Shown: positions 58,001-61,080 of the stretch, in pieces
Layout of the letters: every line of letters starts with the position of its first letter
How positions within the stretch are numbered: the first letter of the stretch is position 1
Assembly: GCA_047967505.1 (NCBI GenBank)
Contig: CM106538.1
Strand: one strand, 5' to 3'
Origin: Dipteris shenzhenensis
Lineage: Eukaryota; Polypodiophyta; Polypodiopsida; Gleicheniales
DNA: 64,000 bases
The notes under the pieces: generated by a model
Database searches by the model: none
What the model saw: the letters and a program-made list of their open reading frames with translations, nothing else
Told to the model about the DNA's origin: nothing
Made by a program: the position numbers and the translations under genes

Positions 58001-60630
58001 ATGTCAACAGTGCCACATGTGGATCTTTTGAGATGTTCCCCCCTGAGGGAAGGGCTCCCCCTTGATGAAGCGTCTTCATAAGGTTTGATAGCGTTTCTCT
58101 GGTTGGACTCATTCGGGCTAGTTCGATGTGCCTAGAGTAGTCTCTCATATGGCATCCGGATGTTTGGGATTAGGAGGGACTCATGTTGGACAACAGAAAC
58201 ACATTGATTACGCCCAATGGGATAGTGGGCTGGCTAGGTCCTTTGGGACTTCTTGCGGAGGCAGAGTCACGAGGGCAGGAGGGGGACAGGCACGTGAATG
58301 GCAGAGATCGACGCGGTAATCCTTGAGGCATAGTGGGAAGGAATGCGTGGGGCCTCGGACCCTATCATTGGAATGTAAAATTTTCGAGGGCCGGGGTCCC
58401 TCTCAGGATTCAGCAATCCCTTGGCTCTTTCTAGTGAATACTCTAGAGAGTAGAGACCGGGGGCCTTCTCCAACGGAGATAGTGGGGGACCGTGAGTCGG
58501 ACGAGATTTTGGGCTCCCTAGAGTGGTAGAGGTTAGGGTAGTGGAGGCTTGGGTAAGGATAGGACCATCGACCAACCCTATCTCAGCAGTTTAAGGGAGG
58601 GGTGCGGTGGCGCCTTTGGTTAGGGGAGGGCCGGCCTCCTTGGGACATTTAATGGGATCTGGGTGAGTGGTTTTGGCTCGTACAAGTAAGGCACTCAGAC
58701 AGGGTGAAGGAGGTGCCCTTTTTCTCATATAGGACTTGTATAGGCCGACGTCTTTAGCTAGAGGCGGTAGCTTGGACCCCCTCGAGAGAGTTTAGGAGGT
58801 CCCCCGAGAGGTCATCTCTTGCTTTTAGACAGGTCTCTGGACCAGCCGTAGACCATGGAAGGTCTCCTATTTCTTCTAGCTGGTGGCGCATAGATGCTTG
58901 CCCATCAGCCCTTGGTTGGAGCAAATGCGGGTAGACTAGAGTTGCCACGGTTGTGCAGATAAGGTTTTTGAGACGATTCTGCAATGTCTATGGGGCTACC
59001 TAGCACCACATGATTTGGTTGGGTGCCCTTCGGATTGTGGCTAGCATGCATAAGATGCAACGGGATTTCACTTGGGGGATGACCGCATGGCTGACGGAAA
59101 GGGGGATCATGGCTTCCCATTGATCTAGCCTCTCTTGCATACATGTATTCAAGATAGAGGCACAGGATGCGACGCCTCCTTCCCGCCCATGCCCTTTGCC
59201 TTTGCCGGAGGTTAGTGTTTGGGAGATGGTGCCCAATATACTTCTTGGAACATAAGGGTGACCTGTTGCAGTTTGGTGATGGAAGGACATTAGGCTGCCC
59301 CATCAGCCACTGCGGTAGACATCTGGCAGATATCATTTACAGCGTGTGCACCATCTGGGAGCAGCGACCGCCAAAAGGCATCTTTATGTTCTTATTGAGC
59401 GAGGGATTGGCTGGTTGTATAGACCTCCACCTTGGTTGTTAGCCCCTACTCTAGAGTTTCCCTATTGCTGATTTGTATGGCTGTTTTTTCAAGCATTAAT
59501 AGAAGTTCTTTTGTTTGGGAAAAAAAGAGTTATAAGTTGGCCAATTTTGGGCAACCAACCAGGTTGCTTGGCTAGTCAACTTAATAGCATGAGCTCTTTA
59601 CTGGTCAGCCTTGTTTAGCTGGCTGACTCGGTTTGCGTAGTCAACTGCTAGCTGACCTTGTGGTTCAGTGCTTTTGTGATGTTACAACCTTCCACGTAGC
59701 TCCTTTTACTGTGGTATGCTGTGGTGCCATCTTCAGGCTTGTCACTTCCCTAACTGTTCATCTCTGAAGTTCAGTAAAGAATTGCACCTTATTTTAGTGG
59801 TCCAGATAATTTTAAGAGAATGCCCAACTTGGCTTGCTGACTGGCCTTCATGAGCACTACTTTAAGCCCAAAATGTTCTGTGAAATGGTCATACCAACTT
59901 TTTTAAAACTTATGATCAAGATACTCTGTTGTATGTTATGCAGCGTTGTTATGACTAAAGTAGAGTCACTCTAGGTCTTGAATGTGCATTCGCATCAGAT
60001 AAAGTTAACCTATACCTTTCAACCTGTCTCTATGCACTTTGTTAGTGATGCCGTTCTTGGTGTTGGTAGCTTGTAATGTGCTGGATCTTTTCTTTCTTAC
60101 AGTTTCTTTGAATAATAGTTATTAACAAATATACTATTAGCTGAACACTGGTTTATTACTCTTAATTGGAAAGCTTACCCAATGTTTTCTTATGGCAGAT
60201 AGGTAGCAAGGCATTGCACTGCCTTAGTCTAGGTGGGGAAAACTCTGCACTTGTTGCAGCTGGTGGTGCAGATCCAGTGCTAAGGATCTGGGACCCTCGC
60301 ATGCCAGGTAATCCATCATTAGGGCACCTTTTGATATGCAGGTCTGTTGAAGCTCCTTGACAATTTTTGAACTTTTGGATAACAGGCACCAATACTCCTA
60401 TTCTTCAGCTGTCATCTCACAAGGCTTGGGTGACTGCTTGTAAATGGTATGTGCATTTCTTTTGAATGTGACATAGACCCTGGATGCAGAAGCATCTTGA
60501 AATTTACTTAAAAAAGAATGGAATGATTGGCATCCTTGTTATTGGGGTTTACAGGCACCAAGAGTCTAGGTACCATATCATGTCAGCCTCCCATGATGGT
60601 TCAGTCAAGTTATGGGACATTAGGAGCAAG
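11526..60630 (+). CDS. WDR12: WDR12/YTM1-like ribosome biogenesis protein, partial gene (11 exons)
   Basis: Eleven exons (89, 107, 36, 86, 59, 120, 138, 144, 109, 61 and 76 nt; 1,025 nt, about 341 codons) join in frame with GT donors and AG acceptors. They encode the end of an NLE domain (PFDFLVDGELLRTSLEQFLL, then HNDWVSAVDG) and successive WD40 repeats (SKDRTIRVW, GSWDCSLKLW, SASWDHSIRTWD, GADPVLRIWD, SASHDGSVKLWD). A basic KKRKLD linker lies within the propeller. In yeast and animals WDR12/Ytm1 acts in the nucleolus with Pes1 and Bop1 (PeBoW) in 27S pre-rRNA processing and 60S assembly. NLE plus WD40 also occurs in Notchless/Rsa4, but the HDDWVSA-like stretch and the insert point to WDR12. 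The N-terminal exon(s) and the last repeat are outside the window. The reading frame is fully open, so the gene looks functional. Confidence 0.9.
11813..11919 (+). CDS. WDR12: WDR12 exon 2 visible (end of NLE)
   Basis: 107 nt between GCTGAACAG and GTTAGA. Encodes ESILHIEYAFAVSPPERQNP then HPHNDWVSAVDGSHL, the linker from NLE into the first WD40 blade. Ends in phase 2. The next intron is 16,470 bp and contains the gypsy element and Copia-2. Confidence 0.9.
11927..12112 (+). repeat. Two-copy tandem duplication in WDR12 intron
   Basis: A unit of about 90 bp beginning TTGCAGTCTACGTAAG is followed by a diverged copy beginning TTTGCAGTCTATGTCATAAAG. Both contain GAATTGAATTGGTTGAAAGC. It starts a few bases after the exon-2 donor. 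Confidence 0.8.
12130..12425 (-). repeat. Possible solo LTR related to the gag-only element LTR
   Basis: The right end (CTCTCCTCATTTGGGGGC, then CTTCCAACA) parallels the LTR end at 30,578-30,619. A TTATATGG box lies near 12,295. The left limit is uncertain and no internal region adjoins it. It ends three bases before the gypsy left LTR. Confidence 0.4.
12429..12957 (-). repeat. Gypsy 3' LTR (complete version)
   Basis: 529 bp. On the minus strand it starts TGTCATGTGCACGG and ends GGTCGTGTCA. It retains a TATA-like GTCTATATAAGG (plus strand about 12,782-12,793), which both right-hand LTRs have lost. Confidence 0.85.
13060..14290 (-). pseudogene. Gypsy integrase and chromodomain
   Basis: The minus strand shows the zinc-binding end (TFYWPKMRAFIENYVGSCRV, near 14,120), a first core aspartate stretch near 13,950 (MGHIDHLTKMARFLP), VIDRDSSLQVTF (about 13,850) and DGSTENQLVEDML with the glutamate (about 13,720). 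A C-terminal part follows that I translated at 13,330-13,060: GPVAYKLELP, VHPIFHVSRLKE, then EPKSILEFRERQIRNRIITE and YKIKWKD. The last is a chromodomain-like module, placing the element among chromoviruses. At least three frame changes. Confidence 0.85.
14300..15719 (-). pseudogene. Gypsy reverse transcriptase and RNase H
   Basis: 15,719-15,174 (minus) is an open RT: SPWGALVLLRKKKDGSWRMC, IDLHTGYHQIHI, LPFGLTNAPAIFQ and VVFLDDILLYS with the catalytic FLDD. 15,177-14,842 continues with GHKISSKGI and the start of the RNase H region. 14,624-14,300 has the RNase H end and linker (NNVADALSQ). Joins are by frameshift. Confidence 0.88.
15968..16462 (-). pseudogene. Gypsy protease domain, catalytic aspartate lost
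   Basis: 165 codons with retropepsin-like flanks (VHILFHPNNSHNFVNYKLL, then LLIGIEWFKTH). The position of the catalytic D-S/T-G reads N-N-S, so the protease would be inactive. The RT-facing stretch 15,942-15,643 links it to pol. Confidence 0.7.
16611..17505 (-). pseudogene. Gypsy gag (three broken pieces)
   Basis: 17,505-17,203 is the N-terminus (MADSVEPRLKESDQDMDYHE), 17,184-16,984 the retrotransposon gag core (ARYLSVKVLLWWKELRP, EFRKEFL-like end) and 16,955-16,611 the C-terminal part. The N-terminal part is duplicated at 18,949-19,014. Confidence 0.8.
18383..18826 (-). repeat. Gypsy 5' LTR, first copy (TATA lost)
   Basis: 444 bp, next to the primer-binding site (minus strand TGGTATCAGAGCC, plus 18,368-18,380). 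Compared with the left LTR it lacks about 85-90 bp that include the TATA box. An identical copy lies at 19,473-19,916. Confidence 0.85.
18860..18921 (+). repeat. (GA)n microsatellite
   Basis: GA repeat beside the first right-hand gypsy LTR. The duplicated copy is at 19,948-19,988. Confidence 0.9.
18949..20018 (-). repeat. Tandem duplication of gypsy gag start, leader and LTR
   Basis: 18,949-19,163 repeats 17,437-17,650, and 19,163-20,018 repeats 18,070-18,948. The 0.42 kb at 17,651-18,070 is missing from the second copy. The two copies look almost identical, including the LTR and its (GA)n flank, so the duplication is far younger than the element. The second LTR is 19,473-19,916. Confidence 0.85.
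20100..20410 (-). pseudogene. LINE C-terminal fragment with zinc-finger-like end
   Basis: Minus strand: LAIIEKGRWARPKVLREERI, then EKENEQHVFLRCRAFAHIKE. This is the conserved C-terminal stretch of non-L1 plant LINEs (RWARPK-EER-C, then EHFLLRC). The first cysteine is partly lost. It is probably the same family and orientation as the YADD fragment at 10,412-10,855. Confidence 0.6.
20458..20661 (+). repeat. Copia-2 5' LTR
   Basis: 204 bp, TGTTGGGG to CCCTCTCA, followed by primer-binding site TGGTATCAGAGCC at 20,664. Contains a perfect 28-bp palindrome (20,504-20,531) and AATAAA at 20,549-20,554. Confidence 0.95.
20504..20531. repeat. Perfect 28-bp palindrome in the LTR
   Basis: The half-site CCTATGACTGTCTT is followed by its exact reverse complement, with no spacer. 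Repeated at 27,969-27,996 in the 3' LTR. In Copia-1 the same dyad (1,087-1,114 and 7,199-7,226) carries one mismatch in each LTR, at different positions. Confidence 0.95.
20995..21085 (+). repeat. GTACGG/CGTACG repeat cluster in Copia-2 leader
   Basis: Dense GTACGG, CGTACG and GTACAG words, more than in the corresponding part of Copia-1. A second set of GTACAG/GTACAC words lies at 21,180-21,240. The untranslated leader runs from 20,677 to 22,371. Confidence 0.85.
23180..23440 (+). repeat. Long (CT)n/polypyrimidine tract followed by (TA)n
   Basis: About 220 bp of almost pure pyrimidine with interrupted CT runs, then (TA)n at 23,420-23,440. Mirror-symmetric polypyrimidine DNA of this kind can form triplex structures. 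Confidence 0.9.
23836..24035 (+). repeat. Three-copy minisatellite
   Basis: Three units, each containing GCATCTACT, TGAGGCTAG, CGCTATGTAAGGAGGC and ATTTTTC. The later two are followed by GGCATTGTCTCTC. Confidence 0.85.
27923..28126 (+). repeat. Copia-2 3' LTR
   Basis: 204 bp, ending CTCTGA where the 5' LTR has CTCTCA. That is the only difference between the two. Target duplication ACTAC follows. Confidence 0.95.
28390..28425 (+). CDS. WDR12: WDR12 exon 3 visible (36-nt microexon)
   Basis: Between GGTTTTGCAG-type acceptor and GTAATC donor. With the two bases left from exon 2 and one base from exon 4 it reads S-FISTGSYDSFI-R, the first strands of WD40 blade 1, and leads into IWNGDG. The length is a multiple of three and the phase 2 ends match both neighbours. 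Confidence 0.88.
28542..28627 (+). CDS. WDR12: WDR12 exon 4 visible
   Basis: 86 nt between TACACAG and GTATTT. Encodes IWNGDGSLAQLLEGHTDAIT then SLTTIIPA: the end of blade 1 and, with EGHTDAI, the start of blade 2. Ends in phase 1. Confidence 0.9.
28823..28881 (+). CDS. WDR12: WDR12 exon 5 visible
   Basis: 59 nt between ATAAGCAG and GTGAAC. Encodes ASDGWKLVSGSKDRTIRVWQ, a WD40 strand set with a typical D-T-I-R-W pattern. Ends in phase 0. Confidence 0.9.
28986..29105 (+). CDS. WDR12: WDR12 exon 6 visible
   Basis: 120 nt between TTTGCAG and GTAAGT. Encodes SKDAADRVYLNKPVRVWKGH then NSSVQCVGTNSSGDM. Phase 0 at both ends. The following intron is 13,028 bp and holds the nested gag-only element and Copia-3. 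Confidence 0.9.
29636..30619 (-). repeat. LTR of gag-bearing element (3' copy, left)
   Basis: About 0.98 kb, closely matching 38,800-39,783. Minus strand begins TGTTGGAATGGTCACC. TATA-like CCTATATAAGG on the minus strand near 30,095-30,105. The outer dozen bases are degraded relative to the right copy. Confidence 0.88.
30789..31054 (-). repeat. Copia-3 extra LTR (outer 3' copy)
   Basis: 266 bp, plus-strand TGAAGGTTATAG to ATTCCAACA, directly abutting the next LTR without spacer. Confidence 0.93.
31055..31316 (-). repeat. Copia-3 3' LTR (inner copy, next to polypurine tract)
   Basis: 262 bp. It lacks the terminal TGAA present in the other two copies, exactly at the LTR-LTR junction. On the minus strand CTGCAGGGGGG precedes it as the polypurine tract. 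Confidence 0.93.
31352..35695 (-). CDS. Copia-3 gag-pol polyprotein, intact
   Basis: About 1,447 codons from MAHQNQNDF. The frame is open a further 63 codons upstream to 35,884, but that stretch is not gag-like. In order: gag (UBN2 type), knuckle CHYCKKPGHHIAEC (near 34,840), protease WYFDSGASKHIT (near 34,530), integrase zinc region (LWHARYGHMH ... CEGC), integrase core with D (HSDVCG), D (RTDRGGEY) and E (GKAERKN), RT (QLDIKTAFLNGD, LYGLKQAPRAWY, LYVDDLLL near 32,300) and RNase H (DSDWAG, EAEYRA, DSQSAIA). All catalytic residues I can check are present, with no stop or frameshift. It would supply cDNA synthesis and integration functions in cytoplasmic particles and the nucleus. Confidence 0.96.
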   Translation of the reverse strand: MAHQNQNDFQFGGLSQEDKLDGTNYSLWSFMVRNILISRNLWDYVNGDEIRPADIAPATPPHQGGGRGRTQGAAAGQVVGAATVNTPEQKRWDSRDALALSCISLSVKRSIIPHIRSCKTSRAAWDILESMYAARNDARVSFLKRELSNTHMEEGDSMSAHLTKLQDLREQLLNIDEIIPDSEMITTTLNSLPESYLSFHTSLNLSLRGGANPLSFHELIGLLLQEEQTRKNLASRAGEQAMLSKFKSKTKGQAKTAANQPSSGSGQPSQKAKSDTSKPKKKGFCHYCKKPGHHIAECRKRIAKEKKNSSGMAVSDSAPCASDSGDAAANFVGQDYAFLSCISDSRLAVPDARDSTASFSDDTYAFLTCSFDSPSDASAFSVDETLNTWYFDSGASKHITSRKCLFTSLHPPPVGKKVTCANNSSYSVRGTGEVELTAIDGSIFRLSDVLYVPGITKNLLSVSTLNRDGFQVIFEDDKCAVRDREANYALMLSGTLLRGLFQLDIFQKRAAHALAISSPTVAMQNAELWHARYGHMHYNSLMTLQKFSMVDALPPLEIPPPHACEGCILGKMHRFPFKKDGSVKAVRKLQLIHSDVCGPMRTPSLGGHLYFVTFIDDYSNFTWVYGLKKKSEVFTVFKHFSAMVENETGLKIQTLRTDRGGEYLSAEFDAFLKQKGIVHQLTVKLTPQQNGKAERKNRTLMEMDRCMLKSKHMPHKFWLEGLMCANYILNRAPTKALKTKTPFEVWNDRKPSVDHFRVFGCLAYAHVPVEFRHKLSDKAIKCIFVGYSAESKGYRLYNPATRKIIVSRDVIFSENSAYTQADFQMPSPSEDVFQGLLPIALGSPADFSDPNQNFQQPSNASVPPRDVMPPPQEVEQVVQQEIADIHAAKTVPNWLLQTLRESKLDAPLPGRTRSAARHMEGANSVESAYAGTLLDEEEPATFEEAQGNVHWMNAMHDELQSIAKNQTWDVVDLPQGKHAIGTRWVFKVKRKPDGSIDRYKARLVAKGYAQKKGIDYEETFAPTSRMTTIRSLIAMAAHLEWNVHQLDIKTAFLNGDLLEEVYVKPPPGFEITANALQVCKLNKALYGLKQAPRAWYAKIHAFLTSKGLHNSPTESTLYIKMDGGEILVILLYVDDLLLTGSNDDKIADFKTDLQTHFDMSDLGLLHFYLGIQFSHEKRGTVMSQSKYVQKLLDRFNMQECKPISTPMEPGLKLTMHDAGESVDATLYSQAVGCLIYLCNTRPDIQFAVSQVSRYMHSPKTMHWQAVKRIFRYLQGTKSFGLLFPRGGDLQMHAYSDSDWAGDYDTRQSTSGNCFFLGKSCISWLSKKQSTVATSSCEAEYRAAFTATVECVWLRRLFADLYLSLEGPSPILTDSQSAIAVAKNPVFHARTKHIEVHYHYVREKLHAGEISMIFVSTHDNVADIFTKALPREKFEAFRSALNLYPFGD
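35925..36105 (-). repeat. ATTTGGGGCTTTT repeats in Copia-3 leader
   Basis: Plus strand AAAAGCCCCAAAT or close variants at about 35,931, 35,981, 36,011 and 36,051. On the element's sense strand this is ATTTGGGGCTTTT. The same word occurs in the Copia-G leader (49,557). Confidence 0.8.
36190..36500 (-). repeat. GTACGG repeat array in Copia-3 leader
   Basis: By eye at least 18 GTACGG words in about 310 bp (plus strand), many as CTGTACGGACNGCGGAA-like units, lying between the primer-binding site (36,549-36,560) and gag. It is the densest example in the window. Confidence 0.92.
36563..36828 (-). repeat. Copia-3 5' LTR
   Basis: 266 bp. Minus strand TGTTGGAATT to AACCTTCA, then TT and primer-binding site TGGTATCAGAGC. 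Confidence 0.95.
36978..38588 (-). pseudogene. Gag of the non-autonomous LTR element, frameshifted
   Basis: Minus strand. 38,558-38,150 is a copia-type gag N-terminus (SGKLDGPNYPIWKVKIWSHL, then EDRDAHALALIIG). A frameshift near 38,150 leads to DMEEGDTVHSHLTKVKVVRD. A second near 38,050 leads to the helical part (FKSFVTTVTARQRTKPLTFE), ending KRKQKK and a stop. The knuckle CFYCDTPRHFAKDC follows directly. A 318-codon frame down to 36,978 has no domain I recognise. No protease DSG, integrase core or RT is visible. Confidence 0.75.
38784..39783 (-). repeat. LTR of gag-bearing element (5' copy, right)
   Basis: 1,000 bp. Plus strand TGTTAGAAATGACC to CATTCCAACA, directly beside the primer-binding site. 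A TTTATATAGG box lies near 39,260. Confidence 0.92.
39784..41145 (-). mobile_element. Degraded Copia remnant (LTR end, purine tract, integrase piece)
   Basis: A TATATATA box (39,974-39,981) and an LTR-like end (CACACTGACA, about 40,371-40,380) next to a minus-strand purine tract (GAGAGGGGGTGTC). Further right, 41,140-40,925 encodes the end of a copia integrase (YWAEAIATVNYLHN, then GHLHIFGCIAYAHIHEDHRK), with one stop. The rest of pol is missing. The segment 40,876-40,943 is an inverted, diverged copy of 40,308-40,372. Confidence 0.55.
41150..42133 (+). other. Intron sequence without recognisable feature
   Basis: 41,150-41,450 is TC-rich and may be LTR or leader debris. 41,450-42,133 looks like unique intron leading to the exon-7 acceptor. 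No coding potential was recognised. Confidence 0.4.
42134..42271 (+). CDS. WDR12: WDR12 exon 7 visible
   Basis: 138 nt between CTGCTTCAG and GTGGGA. Encodes VCSGSWDCSLKLWKVTEDLG then TEDEGVHNKKRKLDGPENST. This is a WD40 blade end followed by an acidic/basic insert containing KKRKLD, a likely nuclear localisation segment. Phase 0 at both ends. Confidence 0.92.
42370..42513 (+). CDS. WDR12: WDR12 exon 8 visible
   Basis: 144 nt between TGAAGCAG and GTACGA. Encodes AGSIATLEGHTQCVSAVIWR then ERDAILSASWDHSIRTWDPE, a complete WD40 blade. Phase 0 at both ends. The next intron is 17,685 bp. Confidence 0.93.
42770..43150 (+). repeat. Purine-rich GAGGGCTGAGA minisatellite
   Basis: Irregular repeats of GAGAGGGCTGA-like units, almost free of pyrimidines except the CT of each unit, in the large intron after exon 8. 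Confidence 0.75.
43140..43670 (-). mobile_element. LINE-X 3' end, minus orientation
   Basis: On the minus strand it encodes DTQITLGDIPSMFR and RPTGITVALV, then a 3' UTR (GGTTTTTCACAGTCTCATAG) and a (TTTC)n tail at the plus-left end. It is an inverted counterpart of 47,083-47,870, which has the same C-terminal words and tail. 5'-truncated. Confidence 0.7.
43675..47082 (+). mobile_element. LINE-C, L1-like, decayed (main part)
   Basis: Endonuclease end at 43,784-44,077 (RLDRFYVGDWAL, TMSDHSRAIL with the SDH motif). The connecting region has many stops. RT is at 44,497-45,207 (DFEKNYDRVEW, LVRQGCPLAPFLF, FVDDIALYVEG). C-terminal pieces continue to 47,082. Several frameshifts and stops. It is interrupted at 47,083 by LINE-X and resumes at 47,872-48,184 with the 3' UTR. 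5'-truncated within the endonuclease. Confidence 0.78.
44497..45207 (+). pseudogene. LINE-C reverse transcriptase domain
   Basis: 237 codons open. Motifs visible: AILLFDFEKNYDRVEWSFLE (motif A), SLSRLVRQGCPLAPFLFLFV (motif B region) and FVDDIALY (motif C). The upstream and downstream parts are in other frames, so no complete ORF2 exists. Confidence 0.8.
47083..47871 (+). mobile_element. LINE-X 3' fragment inserted in LINE-C
   Basis: Contains DTQITLGDLPSLFR and RPTGVTVALV in one frame (about 47,473-47,560), a 3' UTR with TAGTCTCATAGACCCATGGG and a (TTTC)n tail at 47,848-47,868. LINE-C homology is interrupted here and returns after the tail. I could not settle the target duplication. Confidence 0.65.
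47872..48184 (+). mobile_element. LINE-C 3' end with poly(A)
   Basis: Ends the C-terminal frame (RGIRWLYSPPT), then TTCCCTAGGCAGTGAG and an A14-type tail at about 48,167-48,184. Matches the 3' ends at 10,855-11,100, 59,390-59,527 and the minus strand of 1-130. Confidence 0.7.
48185..48600 (+). mobile_element. LINE fragment (endonuclease-RT connector)
   Basis: Similar to 44,090-44,420 of LINE-C, with stops throughout (for example the GACTAGGCAGCTCTTC and CCCATAGGAGATCCTAGAG stretches). It ends against the Copia-G LTR. Confidence 0.5.
49190..49450 (+). repeat. GTACAAC/CGTAC repeats in Copia-G leader
   Basis: Several CGTACAAC-like words (49,208, 49,235, 49,249), plus CATACAG, GTACAG and CCGTACAA words up to 49,450. 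A weaker version of the GTACGG arrays in other leaders. Confidence 0.7.
50049..51968 (-). CDS. DUF4283 plus zinc-knuckle protein (L1 ORF1-like), intact
   Basis: 639 codons, no interruption. Residues 1-165 are Ser/Pro/Val/Gln-rich with many VQP, VQS and VRT words encoded by GTACAG/GTACGG repeats. About 230-390 matches DUF4283, the nucleic-acid-binding module of plant L1 ORF1 proteins (VGLDCISSFVFLGKGFYYAQ, VMLWDPLFDP, CPVWITLKALPVPLF). CYRCQQVGHFARAC at about 409-422 is a CCHC knuckle. The tail is acidic, then basic (KKNHKGKKQ). No endonuclease or RT follows. The likely role is RNA binding in a retroelement particle, but an exapted host gene is not excluded. LINE-E ORF1 has the same modules, with its proline-rich part after the knuckle. 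Confidence 0.8.
   Translation of the reverse strand: MEISSSAQPASSSSLIPSVQSPSIQLPATTLLPDPSSVQLPSAVRLSVPPLLSLPSVPPPVQSPVQPPILSPFAVDPPVQSFVPTVRTSVQVVRSTVQPVQSPVQPPVFSSFAVDLPVQSFVPAVRPSVQAVRSTVQPVRKTVQPVQSPAQPPPSFVFSASTLPFASAPTRMFLRRKHGGLPASPLVKSAKLEGSDGPSSSLQLDLLRQLCSASVTEVPSSSSPLVCSLDSALLVSSLRQAQQFGVCLYFMGRVLSSAQLRHWADVAVGLDCISSFVFLGKGFYYAQCSSIEVVERLVNDAGVPGAGFFAYVMLWDPLFDPSATLLTHCPVWITLKALPVPLFQHLPTLAPFLGRPLHIPRQEFLQASRDVRLCILWDMTQAVLSTLDLDLGFAHPMRIKLHFASFPTPCYRCQQVGHFARACPSISRPIPPAPPSAVKVTLPSSPVSAMASLVKSSTAPKHYWRKVDKSQANLPLAEEAQDCTLVKHHQFPSIQDMDVTLAEGKLQDDMHAIFQDTAPAFIQIDPPNEAQMQNPISSYVASSSEDTDVELAPMPLMPVPEFTSVRDAQVPFLLESFHPMLQQVFDPLIQKFLVPAYIKKNHKGKKQLVFIDGVVSSLHQFLQSNNLKLEDAVFDSPPA
51520..51900 (-). 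repeat. GTACGG/GTACAG repeats inside coding sequence
   Basis: Repeated TGTACGG, CGTACAG and GTACAGG words, here in the reading frame of the ORF at 50,049-51,968, giving VQ and VR dipeptides (GTA CAG, GTA CGG). The repeats are organised in two longer units of about 130 bp (51,535-51,660 and 51,660-51,790). Confidence 0.88.
51992..52036 (+). repeat. (CA)n microsatellite
   Basis: CA repeat just upstream of the ORF start. A second CA tract is at 52,398-52,429. Confidence 0.92.
52229..52257. other. Perfect hairpin (10-bp stem, 9-nt loop)
   Basis: GTGCTCATAC and its exact complement GTATGAGCAC flank a 9-base loop, upstream of the DUF4283 ORF on the minus strand. Confidence 0.8.
52796..54832 (+). 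pseudogene. Copia-G gag-pol, decayed and truncated
   Basis: Gag (YGTDYPMWLYLVHHSLVSKN, then RTAKDAWDTLARLYEVHNEA) breaks near 53,270. The basic and knuckle region follows (GHDMSECRKR, first cysteines lost). Protease WYFDSDASKHITS has Gly replaced by Asp. The integrase zinc region follows (LWHERLGHLNYKSL). Integrase pieces with stops run to FSHEGVWISC, equivalent to the FRVFGC stretch. RT and RNase H are absent because LINE-D cuts it off. Confidence 0.82.
54833..54965 (+). mobile_element. LINE-D, 5' piece
   Basis: Starts GCGATGTAGAGTAGAGCCC, equivalent to 45,512 onward of LINE-C (GAGATGCAGAGCAGAGCCC). It is interrupted at AGGAT by the gag-only LTR element and continues at 57,995. Confidence 0.75.
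54966..55293 (-). repeat. Gag-only element 3' LTR
   Basis: 328 bp; plus TGTTGAAAATGG to GATTCCAACA. Includes a (GATA)n stretch and a CTTTTATAGG box (minus CCTATAAAAG). Confidence 0.93.
55662..56529 (-). pseudogene. Gag of the gag-only element (one frameshift)
   Basis: Minus strand. 56,529-56,150: MDSIKNSSFIEKFSGCNFPT then WQTKLRLLLM, the DUF4219/UBN2 gag start. A single frame change near 56,145 leads into NLGSFLQQLSAIRAIVEDDD. The knuckle CNYCQKLGHPEDRC lies near 55,870-55,829, then an acidic tail ending DEEWAF at 55,662. The product would be a complete capsid/nucleocapsid of about 290 residues if frame-corrected. No protease or polymerase follows in the 370 bp before the LTR. Confidence 0.88.
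56600..57650 (-). other. Leader of the gag-only element
   Basis: About 1.1 kb between gag and the primer-binding site with no supported ORF. Plus-strand GCAGCGTGGGCA-like and GTGGGCAG words recur at 56,950-57,200. It has no GTACGG array, unlike the Copia leaders. Confidence 0.6.
57669..57994 (-). repeat. Gag-only element 5' LTR
   Basis: 326 bp, adjoining the primer-binding site with a 2-bp gap and followed by AGGAT. Confidence 0.94.
57995..59527 (+). mobile_element. LINE-D, 3' piece with poly(A)
   Basis: L1-like C-terminal region parallel to LINE-C 45,630-47,080, with many stops. It ends with the shared frame (DIIYSVCTIWEQ, then LHLGC), a TTCCCTATTGCTG 3' UTR and an A-rich tail at 59,519-59,527. 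With 54,833-54,965 it forms one 5'-truncated insertion that cut off Copia-G. Confidence 0.75.
59528..60198 (+). other. WDR12 intron, unique sequence
   Basis: AT-rich intron without recognisable element or ORF, leading to the pyrimidine-rich acceptor TTATGGCAG before exon 9. Confidence 0.6.
60199..60307 (+). CDS. WDR12: WDR12 exon 9 visible
   Basis: 109 nt between TTATGGCAG and GTAATC. Encodes IGSKALHCLSLGGENSALVA then AGGADPVLRIWDPRMP, a WD40 blade. Ends in phase 1. Confidence 0.93.
60386..60446 (+). CDS. WDR12: WDR12 exon 10 visible
   Basis: 61 nt between GATAACAG and GTATGT. Encodes GTNTPILQLSSHKAWVTACK-W, the start of the next blade. Phase 1 in, phase 2 out. Confidence 0.92.
60555..60630 (+). 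CDS. WDR12: WDR12 exon 11 visible
   Basis: 76 nt between GTTTACAG and GTATAT. Encodes HQESRYHIMSASHDGSVKLW then DIRSK. Phase 0 out. The final WD40 strands and stop codon expected after this are not found before LINE-E and probably lie beyond 64,000. Confidence 0.93.
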
Positions 60631-61080
60631 GTATATGTGCTGGTTCAAACATTGCTATACATTTGATAATCAGTCTTATAAAGTGTTGCAAATAGTTGAG
60701 TTTTTGCAGAGATAGTTACTTCTTTTTCTTTGCTTTAATAAATGATCATGGCACCTGTGATCGTTTCGGTGGTTTAGTGAATCAGCACCTTATATGGTGG
60801 TAGTATCTTTTTATCCTGTTTGACATGGGGGGTGAGGCCGGGGGGTGTTGACTCTTGCACTGCATGTGATCACTGTAGTGTGCAAGCTTATTCAAGATGA
60901 CCATGCATACCTCATTGCACGGATGCACAAGCAACATTGAGAAGATTTAGGATTCTTCAACAGTGAGAATAGATTGAAGGACGAACAAGAATTCAGGGTT
61001 TTGTGGGAGATTCAATGGGAATGCATTTTATGACGAAGGACCCTTGATGGGATTTACATGGGATTTATGACAGATCACAT

